Assembly (NCBI RefSeq): GCF_020181655.1
Contig: NZ_CP084032.1
Span: forward strand, 4,650,001-4,714,000
Source of the DNA: Pectobacterium colocasium
GTDB taxonomy: Bacteria; Pseudomonadota; Gammaproteobacteria; Enterobacterales; Enterobacteriaceae
DNA: 64,000 nt
Reading direction: 5' to 3'
Below, in pieces: positions 50,331-58,548 of this stretch. The position numbers and the translations under genes were made by a program. Numbering within the stretch: the first letter of the stretch is position 1; each line of letters opens with the position of its first letter. The notes beneath the pieces are model-generated. The model did not search any database, was not told the origin of the DNA, and saw only the letters and a program-made list of their open reading frames with translations.

Positions 50331-51278
50331 ATGACGAAACCCGTGATTGTGATCCACGGTGGCGCAGGTGCGCTGACCCGCTCGGCCATGAACGCTGAAA
50401 AAGAGCAACGCTATCTGGCCGCGCTGTCCGAGATTGTCGCCAGTGGACAACGCATTTTGGCCGAAAACGGCAGCGCGCTGGATGCCGTAACGGAAGCCGT
50501 CCGCCTGCTGGAAGAGTGCCCCTTGTTCAACGCCGGACACGGCTCGGTCTTCACTCACGCGGAAACCCACGAACTGGACGCCAGCATCATGGACGGACGC
50601 ACGCTGGATGCCGGTGCGGTCAGCTGCGTCAGCCATATCCGCAATCCGATTCTGGCAGCACGTACCGTACTCGAAGCCAGCCCGCATGTGATGTTTACCG
50701 CCGACGGCGCGGAAGCCTTTGCACAGCAGCACGGACTGGAAAGGGTCGAACCTGCGTTTTTCTCCACCGATGAACGCCGTCAGCAACTGCATAACGCACA
50801 GGCAGGCTCAGGCCGCGTCATCCTCGATCATGACGGCCAGAACGACCCTATCGATCCCGACCGTAAATTCGGCACCGTCGGCGCGGTCGCTCTCGACAGC
50901 GCGGGGAATCTCGCGGCGGCAACCTCGACGGGCGGCATGACCAACAAACAGGCCGGACGCGTGGGCGATAGCCCCATCATTGGTGCTGGCTGCTACGCCA
51001 ATAACCAGACGGTAGCCGTTTCCTGCACCGGTACAGGCGAAGTCTTTATGCGCGCCGTCGCCGCCTATGATGTCTCGGCGCTGATGGAATACGCCGGACT
51101 CACGCTACAGCAGGCCAGCGATCGTGTGGTGATGGAGAAACTGGTACGGATGGACGGCAGCGGCGGGATGATTGCCGTCGATAAAGCAGGCAACATTGCC
51201 CTGCCGTTTAATAGCGAAGGCATGTACCGCGGCTATGGCTACGTGGGTGAAGAACCCGTCGCCGATATCTATCGTTAA
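50331..51278 (+). CDS. iaaA: Isoaspartyl peptidase / L-asparaginase IaaA
   Basis: Ntn hydrolase cleaving isoaspartyl dipeptides and asparagine. It is 315 residues, matured by autocleavage at G181/T182 in KFGTVGAVALD, with T182 the nucleophile; VIHGGAGAL (7-15) and MTNKQAGRVGDSPIIGAG complete the active site. In E. coli iaaA precedes gsiABCD; here the same five genes are present but iaaA is last and two aminopeptidases lie between. Confidence 0.95.
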   Translation: MTKPVIVIHGGAGALTRSAMNAEKEQRYLAALSEIVASGQRILAENGSALDAVTEAVRLLEECPLFNAGHGSVFTHAETHELDASIMDGRTLDAGAVSCVSHIRNPILAARTVLEASPHVMFTADGAEAFAQQHGLERVEPAFFSTDERRQQLHNAQAGSGRVILDHDGQNDPIDPDRKFGTVGAVALDSAGNLAAATSTGGMTNKQAGRVGDSPIIGAGCYANNQTVAVSCTGTGEVFMRAVAAYDVSALMEYAGLTLQQASDRVVMEKLVRMDGSGGMIAVDKAGNIALPFNSEGMYRGYGYVGEEPVADIYR

Positions 51279-51307
51279 CGTTCCAGCACATTGAAACAGA
51301 GCCAAAC

Positions 51308-51341
51308 GCCCAATAGCGGTGCGCTCGCACCACTATTGGGC
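51308..51341 (+). terminator. Hairpin after iaaA
   Basis: A long inverted repeat (GCCCAATAG/CTATTGGGC outer arms with GGTGCG/GCACC inside) lies 30 bases past the iaaA stop. The T tract is weak, so efficiency is uncertain. Confidence 0.6.
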
Positions 51342-51481
51342 TTCATGATAGTGCAAAAAACCACTTCATCGCTTATCTATCGACCATTCATCGCGGCCTT
51401 ATAATCTGGCGTAATAATTGCAGAACTTTTGGTTATTACTCATACGATGCTCATCAGAAAGCATCAGCCGGAGCCTGCACC

Positions 51482-52390
51482 ATGCGATTACGCCACATTG
51501 AGATCTTCCAGGCCATTGTTCAGGCAGGCACCATTAGCGGCGCCGCGCGCTTGCTCAACGTCTCTCAGCCCAACGTCAGTCGGGTATTGAATCACGCAGA
51601 ACAACAACTGGGCTTCTCTCTGTTTGAACGCCGTACTCAGGGGATGGTCGCCACAGAAGAAGGGCTGCGCCTCATCCCGAAAGTGCAGGAACTATTCAGC
51701 CACCTGCAAAGCATCAGTTCCCTCACCGAACAAATCAAAACCAGCAAAGCCCACTCCGTACGGCTGGGGGCAGCGCACGCGTTCGGACAGATGATCGTGG
51801 CACCGACGCTGGTGGAGTTTCATAAGCAGGCGGCCTCGGTTAACGTCGAACTCGTCACCGAACACTTCAGCACGCTGTGCCAGAACATCCTGCAAAACCA
51901 GCTCGATTTCGCGCTGATCTTTGGTCAGCAGGTGCCGTCCGAACTGCTGGCAGAACCGCTATTCCAGTCCACGATGGTGGCCCTTCTGCCGAAAGACAGC
52001 CCGATAAACCGCCCCGTCTCGCTGGAATGGCTGTGCAACAACAACCTGCTAATGATGCAGCATCAGGATCCGCTCGGTCAGGTGCTGCACCGTGCGCTGC
52101 GCGACAGAGCGCTACAGCCAGCGGCCTCGCTCTACATCAAAACCTACTCGGTGATTGCCGATATGGTTCTGGCGGGCGGCGGTGCGGGCATCGTCGATCT
52201 CTTTACCGCCTGTCGCTATGCCAATCAGCTAAAGATTGTCCCTATCGACCAGCCGCTGCCTTTTGAAGTCACGCTGATCAGCCGACGTGATAACCCACAA
52301 TCACAGGCAACATTGCAACTGAAACAGATGATGAAAAACCGCTGTCGGGAGATAGCCAAACAGAACGAAGCCTTGCTTAACGCCGCCTGA
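51482..52390 (+). CDS. LysR-family regulator of the peptide block
   Basis: 302 residues: a winged helix-turn-helix at about 1-60 (RLRHIEIFQAIVQAGTISGA, then LNVSQPNVSRVLNHAE) and a LysR effector domain from about 90. It resembles the LysR/LysA-type branch more than OxyR or CysB, but I cannot name an orthologue. It follows iaaA in the same direction, with its own upstream AT-rich spacer containing TAATAA and TTATTA arms. It is a likely regulator of the importer-peptidase genes. Confidence 0.85.
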   Translation: MRLRHIEIFQAIVQAGTISGAARLLNVSQPNVSRVLNHAEQQLGFSLFERRTQGMVATEEGLRLIPKVQELFSHLQSISSLTEQIKTSKAHSVRLGAAHAFGQMIVAPTLVEFHKQAASVNVELVTEHFSTLCQNILQNQLDFALIFGQQVPSELLAEPLFQSTMVALLPKDSPINRPVSLEWLCNNNLLMMQHQDPLGQVLHRALRDRALQPAASLYIKTYSVIADMVLAGGGAGIVDLFTACRYANQLKIVPIDQPLPFEVTLISRRDNPQSQATLQLKQMMKNRCREIAKQNEALLNAA

Positions 52391-52488
52391 TTCACGACAA
52401 GCGCTACAGGGCAGACGGTTTTTTCTATCCCCTGCGGCGGACTCAACGCTATAATCTTTCTCATCATTTGCTTTACAGGTATGCACCA

Positions 52489-53352
52489 ATGATTCGCAGC
52501 ATGACCGCTTACGCCCGCCGAGAAATCAAGGGCAACTGGGGAAGCGCAGCCTGGGAACTGCGTTCCGTTAACCAGCGCTATCTGGAAACCTATCTTCGTT
52601 TACCGGAACAATTCCGCAGCCTCGAACCCGTCGCTCGTGAGCGCATCCGCGCCCGTTTGACCCGTGGCAAAATCGAATGCAACCTGCGTTTTGAACTCGA
52701 CCCGAGCGCGCAAAGTGCGCTGATCCTGAACGAAAAGCTGGCGAAACAGCTGGTTAATGCCGCCAACTGGGTCAAAATGCAGAGCGACGAAGGGGAAATC
52801 AACCCGGTTGATATTCTACGCTGGCCTGGCGTAATGTCGGCGGAAGAGCAGGATCTGGATGCGATCAGCGCCGAACTGCTGACCGCTCTGGAAGGTGCGC
52901 TGGATGACTTCATCGCCGCACGTGAAAGCGAAGGCAACGCGCTGAAAGCGCTGATCGAACAGCGCCTGGCTGGCGTCAGCGCCGAAGTCGTCAAAGTCCG
53001 CGCCCAGATGCCAAACATCCTGCTATGGCAGCGCGAACGCCTGCAAAGCAAGCTGGAAGATGCGCAGGTACAGCTGGAAAATAACCGTCTGGAACAGGAA
53101 CTGGTGCTGATGGCACAGCGCGTCGACGTCGCCGAAGAACTCGACCGCCTCGACGCTCACGTCAAAGAAACCTACAAAATCCTGAAAAAAGAAGAAGCCG
53201 TCGGCCGCCGCCTCGACTTCATGATGCAGGAATTCAACCGCGAATCGAACACGCTGGCCTCGAAATCCATCAACGCCGACGTCACCGCTTCAGCCATTGA
53301 ACTGAAAGTGCTGATCGAGCAAATGCGGGAACAAATCCAGAACATTGAGTAA
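52489..53352 (+). CDS. yicC: YicC-family endoribonuclease
   Basis: 287 residues from the ATG at 52489 (MIRSMTAYARREIKG), the E. coli length; seven more codons upstream are open but not conserved. The N-terminal YicC domain (RSVNQRYLETYLRLPEQFR) and C-terminal DUF1732 (RRLDFMMQEFNRESNTLASK) are both present. E. coli YicC has been reported to act as an endoribonuclease on small RNA. It normally lies back to back with rph; here it is 10.7 kb away. Confidence 0.95.
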   Translation: MIRSMTAYARREIKGNWGSAAWELRSVNQRYLETYLRLPEQFRSLEPVARERIRARLTRGKIECNLRFELDPSAQSALILNEKLAKQLVNAANWVKMQSDEGEINPVDILRWPGVMSAEEQDLDAISAELLTALEGALDDFIAARESEGNALKALIEQRLAGVSAEVVKVRAQMPNILLWQRERLQSKLEDAQVQLENNRLEQELVLMAQRVDVAEELDRLDAHVKETYKILKKEEAVGRRLDFMMQEFNRESNTLASKSINADVTASAIELKVLIEQMREQIQNIE

Positions 53353-53380
53353 ATTCCACTCTGTACCACCGACTGCCACA

Positions 53381-53406
53381 ACGCCCTGTTTTAAGGGCGT
53401 TTTTTG
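53381..53406 (+). terminator. Rho-independent terminator of yicC
   Basis: The 7-bp stem ACGCCCT/AGGGCGT with a 6-base loop is followed by six T, 28 bases past the stop. Confidence 0.9.
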
Positions 53407-53733
53407 CTTATGAAGAATAACAACGCAGAAAAACACGTTACTTGTCTACATTCAAATATACCCAATCACTAAGGTGTAAAGGACCAAATATGCACTACCT
53501 TGTATAGTCTTTGGATATGATCAAGATGATGAAAATAACAGGCGCTCAAAGCAACGCATTGATATCCGCGCCTAAGCAAGTAGTTTATGCAAGTTACTAG
53601 TCTAACGAGGGATAACTCCGTTTATATAAAATTCGGCAAAATCAGTAGAAACGAATTGACGCGAGATCAGCGTTGCACAAAAATGAAGCTGTGATGATAG
53701 ACGATCTTTATATTTAAGGGCGCAAGACAGCAG
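53407..53733. other. Spacer upstream of the PIN module
   Basis: This AT-rich stretch marks the step from core genome to accessory genes. No gene, tRNA fragment or obvious attachment repeat is seen. The promoter of the module should lie here. Confidence 0.4.
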
Positions 53734-54450
53734 ATGGGCAAGAAAAATAGCCTGACTCTCAAACTTGACGGCACAAGCCCAGATAAACTGCCAATGGCTA
53801 GACTGGGTAAGTATCTGTCTGCACTTTCAGAGCTTTACGGCTCTACTGATGCCGTTCACTTCAAGGATGTGAGCGAGGGCTCTGCGTGCCTAAACAGCTG
53901 GGTTGACAATGACTCTGCATATAATGATGTATTGCAGCGCTCCATATCTCAAGCATCTAATTCAGGTAGCTCTTACCTGAAACTGGTTACATTATTAGAG
54001 CAAGATAAGCTAGAGGGGAGAATTATCAATGACGATGACGTTACAATTGTTGATTTCCCACGAATAAAACAAGACTCTCCGTTTTTGGTTAGAAAGAAAG
54101 CAAAAATACAAGGCAGACTGTATAACGTCGGCGGCAAAGATGAATCAGTCCCTGTAAAATTAGAGGGTGCAAATGGGGAGACATTCAACTGTGAAGCTTC
54201 TCCATCGATGGCAGTTAAACTCGGAACCCTGCTCTTCCAACAGATAAGAGTAGAGGGCGATGGTGAGTGGGAAAAAAAAGACGGAATATGGAAGCTCAAG
54301 AAGCTTAAAATTTCATCATATGAAGAGTTGCAAAAGTCATCTCTAAAAACCGCTTTGTCATCCATACATAATGCGCCTGGAAATCAATGGAAAGAACAAG
54401 ATGACTTACATGTTGTCTTAAAAGCACTAAGGGCTCTCAGTTGCGAATAG
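53734..54450 (+). CDS. Unknown protein paired with a PIN-domain nuclease
   Basis: 238 residues, not recognised. The N-terminus MGKKNSLTLKLDGTSPDKLP and the block SELYGSTDAVHFKDVSEGSA look globular and soluble. The centre (about 95-190) appears beta-rich, with VRKKAKIQGRLYNVGGKDES and GTLLFQQIRVEGDGEWEKKD. No signal peptide or membrane helix. Its last 10 bases overlap the PIN gene, so the two are co-translated. It could be an atypical antitoxin, a target-recognition partner or a regulator; nothing in the sequence decides this. Confidence 0.75.
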   Translation: MGKKNSLTLKLDGTSPDKLPMARLGKYLSALSELYGSTDAVHFKDVSEGSACLNSWVDNDSAYNDVLQRSISQASNSGSSYLKLVTLLEQDKLEGRIINDDDVTIVDFPRIKQDSPFLVRKKAKIQGRLYNVGGKDESVPVKLEGANGETFNCEASPSMAVKLGTLLFQQIRVEGDGEWEKKDGIWKLKKLKISSYEELQKSSLKTALSSIHNAPGNQWKEQDDLHVVLKALRALSCE

Positions 54451-54986
54451 TCTTTGATACCAATGTGTTAGTTCAAGCGATTACTGGCACTAAAGCTGGT
54501 TGTACATTATCAAACCCTGCGAATGGGGAGAATATACCTGACCTTGAACGCAGGATGGATGCCCTAATTGATCACGTAGAAGCAAATCGCGGCAAAATAA
54601 TAATTCCAACGCCGGTTTTAGCAGAATACTTAGTTGGGATCGATAAGAGCCATCATCAGACGCATTTAAATCTTATACAATGTCAGTCATGCTTTGAGAT
54701 CGCCCCGTTTGATGAAATTGCGGCCATTGAGTGTGCACAGATGCCAAGTATAAAAGAACTAAAAGCGATGATGGCTAAAGACACAGCAAACAAAGTTAAG
54801 TTTGACAGGCAAATAATATCCATTGCGATTGCACTAAATGTAGATGAGGTATGGACTCACGACAAAGGTGTTTACAACCGTTGCAATGAACTGGGCATTG
54901 TAGCCAAATCTCTAGCGGACATAACACCAGCACCCAAACAAGGGATCATTGATTTGTCGAATGAATTCCCAACTGAGCTTCATTGA
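54441..54986 (+). CDS. PIN-domain ribonuclease
   Basis: 181 residues from TTG 54441, inside the end of the upstream gene. The PIN acidic residues are visible as D6 (VFDTNVL), E62 (VLAEYL), D122 (KFDRQI) and D141 (THDKG). PIN proteins of this size are often VapC-like toxins that cut RNA; here the partner upstream is far larger (238 residues) than a normal VapB antitoxin. A possible weakness is the TTG start, but no later start keeps the first Asp. Confidence 0.82.
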   Translation: MRIVFDTNVLVQAITGTKAGCTLSNPANGENIPDLERRMDALIDHVEANRGKIIIPTPVLAEYLVGIDKSHHQTHLNLIQCQSCFEIAPFDEIAAIECAQMPSIKELKAMMAKDTANKVKFDRQIISIAIALNVDEVWTHDKGVYNRCNELGIVAKSLADITPAPKQGIIDLSNEFPTELH

Positions 54987-55048
54987 CACCAACCTCAGCC
55001 TACTTTCAGGTTTCTTATTGCCTACCTACGCATCTACAATTTTAACCA

Positions 55049-55065
55049 ACTACGAAACTCGTAGT
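55049..55065. promoter_or_regulatory. Perfect 7-bp inverted repeat ACTACGA-AAC-TCGTAGT
   Basis: It lies 60 bases upstream of the small gene at 55125. It could be a regulator site or, with its 3-base loop, a small RNA hairpin. There is no T tract, so it is not a clear terminator for the PIN module. Confidence 0.35.
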
Positions 55066-55091
55066 ATCTGAACCCGTAAAAAGCATCGACA

Positions 55092-55126
55092 ATTGGCGAC
55101 ACTGACTTTCAAGGAGGATCGCCAAT
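55092..55126 (+). promoter_or_regulatory. Hairpin enclosing the ribosome site of the 89-residue gene
   Basis: ATTGGCGA (55092-55099) pairs perfectly with TCGCCAAT (55119-55126). The loop contains the strong AAGGAGG, and the right arm ends in the first two bases of the ATG. In RNA this would cage the start codon, so it may control translation. Confidence 0.5.
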
Positions 55127-55394
55127 GACCACGACAAATGCAGCCATTACCGAGAGTTCCATTACCATTTTCCGAGACCTCATCGCTTCGCTACCCGTTG
55201 CTCACCTTAGTCATGCTCAGCGTGACGATTTCAGCGCAATCGCCGCTGAGTCGGTTGAAGGGTTGTGCCACGGTCTGCAATATGCCAGCGAATCACTGGC
55301 GACAGAAGCCACCACAGAACACCTTCAACAACTCAGAGCCTACCTCAGTACTTGTGCGCACCTGATCCCTGCGCTGATGGTAATCAGCGAATAG
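55125..55394 (+). CDS. Small protein of unknown function
   Basis: 89 residues, MTTTNAAITESSITIFRDLI onward, preceded by an exceptionally good ribosome site (AAGGAGG, 7 bases before ATG). It is predicted helical with no membrane segment; the end STCAHLIPALMVISE is hydrophobic. I do not recognise the family. Its start codon lies in the arm of a predicted hairpin. Confidence 0.7.
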   Translation: MTTTNAAITESSITIFRDLIASLPVAHLSHAQRDDFSAIAAESVEGLCHGLQYASESLATEATTEHLQQLRAYLSTCAHLIPALMVISE

Positions 55395-55447
55395 ATGGCA
55401 TCAGTTCGCACCGTAAACCCCACCTAAACTGTCTCTATCCGATCCTA

Positions 55448-55828
55448 ATAAGGACAAACCTTCTATAATTTGTCCTTATTGGCTTGAACTTTGTCCTTAT
55501 ACCTACTACGTTTAGAGACACCGACTACTATTCTGTCCTTATAAAAATGAGCCAAGACAATCGTATACAGCAAGAAAAAACATCAATTTTGAAAGCAATG
55601 CTTCAGTTCGATGAAGCAAAAAGCTTGGGCGAAATTGAAAAATTATTATTATTTTCAATAAATAAGAAAACACTACAGCGCCGACTTAAAGAGCTGTACG
55701 ACGACAGGCAAATCGTGACGGTAGGGGAAAAACGCAATACTAAATATTATGCAAATAAGGACAACTCATCTTCATTGCGTGTCCTTAAGTCATTCGATAA
55801 GGACACTATCGATAACAACACAAGGACA
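55448..55828. repeat. Eight-copy array of the 9-bp motif TGTCCTTAT / ATAAGGACA
   Basis: Copies on either strand start at 55448, 55471, 55492, 55534, 55755, 55780, 55797 and 55820; six are exact and two (55780, 55820) differ at one position. The first two form a perfect 12-bp inverted repeat around TATAAT (55464-55469), a consensus -10. The third and fourth lie between that and the ATG at 55547. The rest lie inside the Fic coding region in more than one reading frame, so they are not a by-product of protein repeats. This looks like a multi-site operator, plausibly for the protein's own winged-helix domain. Confidence 0.75.
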
Positions 55829-56962
55829 ATACGTGCAGATGAAGACAATCACCCCATCTTTTCCAAAGAGGCTATCTCACAGCTCGCCTATTTAGATACG
55901 CCTTCGTATGCACGTAAAAAATCCAGCTATCAATTTGATATTTTGGATAATTATTTACCCAACGTAACTCAGTACCTGCCGAATCAGATACAAACGACGC
56001 TGGCGAAAATGGGGAAACGATTTGATGACACACTGGCAGCAGGGACTTATGCGAGGAATATTAGTCAACGTCTACTCATTGATTTGTCTTATAACTCTAG
56101 TCGACTAGAAGGTAATACCTACTCCAAGCTTGATACACAAAAACTCATAGAACAGGGGCTGACAGCCGATGGTAAAGTTCATAAAGAAACCATCATGATC
56201 ATGAATCACAAAGAAGCGATTGAATTTTTAATTGAAAATGCCGAAGAGATAATAATTAATCCCTTCACAATCAGAAATATTCACGCCCTGCTTTCGCAAG
56301 ATTTACTCGCCAATCCCAACGCATGCGGTAACATCAGGCAGATAGAAGTCTCTATTGGAAAATCGGCCTATTTGCCGCTAAACAACCCCCATCAACTCGA
56401 AGAATACTTCTCTCTATTGCTACGCAAAGCAGAACAAATCCACGACCCATTTGAACAGAGCTTTTTCTTATTCCTTCATTTATCGTATCTACAAGCCTTT
56501 GAAGACGTAAACAAGCGAACTGCTCGATTATCTTGCAATATCCCTTTTATTAAGCACAATTTTTGCCCGTTAAGTTTTATTGATGTACCGCAAGAGGATT
56601 ACTTTAAAGCATTGCTGTACTTCTATGAAACCAATGAGCTCCTGCCCGCTTTGGAGCTGTTCAAATGGGCCTATACGAGATCTTGCGAACAATATGATGT
56701 AGTAAAAGAGTCGATTGGCGAAATTGATATTTATCGCATACAACATCGTGTGGCACGAAAAGTGGCGATGGGGAGTATTATCCGGGAAAATCTTAATGAA
56801 CAGCTTGCAGAACAATATCTTGAGAAATATTGTGCAGAAAATGAAATTCCTTCTGCCGATAAATTTATTGCCATGACACTCAGTGATTTAGCTCAACTTC
56901 ATGTTGGCTCAATCATTGGACTTGGCATTACAGAAAAAATGTTTATTGAGTGGAAAAAATAA
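55547..56962 (+). CDS. Fic-fold protein with N-terminal winged helix; catalytic His replaced
   Basis: 471 residues from ATG 55547; an in-frame TTG at 55484 would add 21 residues but falls among operator-like repeats. It has an N-terminal winged helix-turn-helix (about 10-70: TSILKAMLQFDEAKSLGEIE, KTLQRRLKELYDDRQIVTV), then a Fic domain with the self-inhibitory-type motif SSRLEGN (184-190) and the core motif Q316-A-F-E-D-V-N-K-R. Active Fic AMP-transferases have His at the Q position and Gly at the V position, so catalysis by the normal mechanism is doubtful. A C-terminal helical part follows. It may be a DNA-binding regulator or use altered chemistry. Confidence 0.87.
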   Translation: MSQDNRIQQEKTSILKAMLQFDEAKSLGEIEKLLLFSINKKTLQRRLKELYDDRQIVTVGEKRNTKYYANKDNSSSLRVLKSFDKDTIDNNTRTIRADEDNHPIFSKEAISQLAYLDTPSYARKKSSYQFDILDNYLPNVTQYLPNQIQTTLAKMGKRFDDTLAAGTYARNISQRLLIDLSYNSSRLEGNTYSKLDTQKLIEQGLTADGKVHKETIMIMNHKEAIEFLIENAEEIIINPFTIRNIHALLSQDLLANPNACGNIRQIEVSIGKSAYLPLNNPHQLEEYFSLLLRKAEQIHDPFEQSFFLFLHLSYLQAFEDVNKRTARLSCNIPFIKHNFCPLSFIDVPQEDYFKALLYFYETNELLPALELFKWAYTRSCEQYDVVKESIGEIDIYRIQHRVARKVAMGSIIRENLNEQLAEQYLEKYCAENEIPSADKFIAMTLSDLAQLHVGSIIGLGITEKMFIEWKK

Positions 56963-57139
56963 TTGAATAAACGGAAGAATCGCAGCGAATCGATAGGAGT
57001 TACTCGTCAGGACAGAAACGTAATAGTGGCGAGCGGCAAAGCGGTATCCAAAGATCACCAAAATGCCAAGCTAGACGCCGAATTTGCTCTCATCATGCAG
57101 CGCCACGGTCATACCATCGAAGCACTGCATGACCGATGA
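56963..57139 (+). pseudogene. Possible gene remnant after the Fic gene
   Basis: A 58-codon frame starts with TTG directly after the Fic stop and ends at 57139, giving SIGVTRQDRNVIVASGKAVS and then KLDAEFALIMQRHGHTIEAL in the second half. The C-terminal part looks protein-like, but there is no ribosome site or good start. It may be the 3' end of a lost gene. The family is not recognised. Confidence 0.3.
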
Positions 57140-57284
57140 TAAATGCAACAAAATAGGACTGTATTCCTACAATCCCATCAAAAATGGGAATATAGTCCCA
57201 TCATCGCAGTACAAATCGATCCACCAAATCACCAGCACCATCTCAGGAACATCTTCACCCGCAACAAAACAGGGAAAAACCGTC

Positions 57285-57842
57285 ATGCGTTATCTCGTCC
57301 TCCCCGTCATCCTTCTTGCGTTAACCGGTTGTCAGGGGCTCACTACCTTCGATAAATACGCCACGATGCGCCTTTACGAAGTGTATGAAGCTAAGAACCT
57401 TTCTGCCTGTGAGTACAAGCCGCAGTTTCGCGACTGTACTGTAGATAAGCGCTCTTTTAACGTCAGGATTACCGACGATAAAAGCAAAATCGCGTTAGTG
57501 GTAGGAAAGCGCTATGCCTATTTCGGCTTCACGCGTGATGATTTTTCGCGCCAAACGCAGCCGCTGCGTGATTTCCTGATTTGGGCAGAAGATCCGAACG
57601 CGCAAGATAAACAGATCAAGCAATTACGCAAAGCCGGAAACGTTGGCGGAAGTCTGTTTTACAACACGGAGGTGGAATATCAGTTTGATTACCTGCACAC
57701 GCGTGCCGATGTTGCGCTGCTCGTTGTTAAACCTCATCAAACGGCTGATTCTTATGGCTTGACCGTCGAGGAAGTGGAAAACCTGCTGTCGGTGATGGAC
57801 GCTTGGTATGCCAGTACGTTTACCGGGAAACAGCTCACCTAA
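57285..57842 (+). CDS. Predicted lipoprotein of unknown function
   Basis: 185 residues from ATG 57285, preceded by AGGGAAAAACC; the frame is open 67 codons upstream, but the signal peptide fixes this start. MRYLVLPVILLALTGC gives a clean lipobox (LTGC, Cys16). The mature part includes KYAYFGFTRDDFSRQTQPL-like segments and two cysteines (CEYKPQFRDC) that could form a disulfide. No family is recognised. It reads toward a second lipoprotein on the other strand. Confidence 0.75.
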   Translation: MRYLVLPVILLALTGCQGLTTFDKYATMRLYEVYEAKNLSACEYKPQFRDCTVDKRSFNVRITDDKSKIALVVGKRYAYFGFTRDDFSRQTQPLRDFLIWAEDPNAQDKQIKQLRKAGNVGGSLFYNTEVEYQFDYLHTRADVALLVVKPHQTADSYGLTVEEVENLLSVMDAWYASTFTGKQLT

Positions 57843-57889
57843 GCACAGTGAAGGCGGGCAGACAGATCACATCTGGCCGAGTAGCAGCA

Positions 57890-58435
57890 TTAAAACTTAT
57901 GCACTCTGGAATCAAATCCACCACAGTTTTTCAGCATCAAATCTTTGACCAGTCGGCGGTCGTAGTAGCCTTTTTCCGTCTTGAATACTTCGTAGACTTC
58001 GATGCGGCGTGGTGAATAAACATCAACAAATTTACCAGTAACATAATAGTAATTCCCCACCACGGGCTTAAAGGTCACGGTACTAAATCCACCATTGGCA
58101 GCAATCATTCTGACTGCAATATTATGTTGTGCACTGACCCAGAATTCACGAATCATCGTTGGCGTTTCGGGAATAGCTGGAAAGCCGAACTCTTTATTAT
58201 TGAGTTTAGTTTGGAACCCAAACGCATTATTGGTGTAGCCATTTTCTGGCGCATCAATATTAATACATCGGCCAGTCGTCGGGTACACGCGAATATAGTC
58301 GAGGTTACGATTATCGAACGTGATCCCTACGCGGTCAGCCCCCTGATAATCCTCCAGTTTATGACTATAGGTCGCTACCGAGCATCCGCTGAGTAATGCC
58401 GCACCTATCGCAATCAGAATAAATTTCCCAAACAT
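57890..58435 (-). CDS. Predicted lipoprotein of unknown function
   Basis: 181 residues from the ATG at 58433-58435, which has AAGGAATGGTG correctly spaced; an ATG two codons upstream overlaps that ribosome site. MFGKFILIAIGAALLSGC is a lipoprotein signal with Cys18. The mature part has RCINIDAPENGYT and a beta-rich VVGNYYYVTGKFVDVY segment. Unrelated in sequence to the lipoprotein it faces. Function unknown. Confidence 0.75.
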   Translation of the reverse strand: MFGKFILIAIGAALLSGCSVATYSHKLEDYQGADRVGITFDNRNLDYIRVYPTTGRCINIDAPENGYTNNAFGFQTKLNNKEFGFPAIPETPTMIREFWVSAQHNIAVRMIAANGGFSTVTFKPVVGNYYYVTGKFVDVYSPRRIEVYEVFKTEKGYYDRRLVKDLMLKNCGGFDSRVHKF

Positions 58436-58548
58436 CACCATTCCTTATTTTTATAAAATCAGAACTTCCTGATTATTTTATGCCGTTTTTTATTCGAAAA
58501 TTTATGCGGTATTACCTCACCTTAAACACTATTAATAAACGAGGCAAC

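Noticed and set aside
53407..53733. Search for a tRNA or attachment repeat that would mark an integrated island
   Set aside because: No tRNA-like cloverleaf or direct repeat was seen at this junction or near 59.2 kb, so an integrative element is not claimed.
57173..57189. TCCCAT/ATGGGA hairpin before the first lipoprotein
   Set aside because: A short 6-bp stem without T tract; too weak to call as a terminator or regulatory element.
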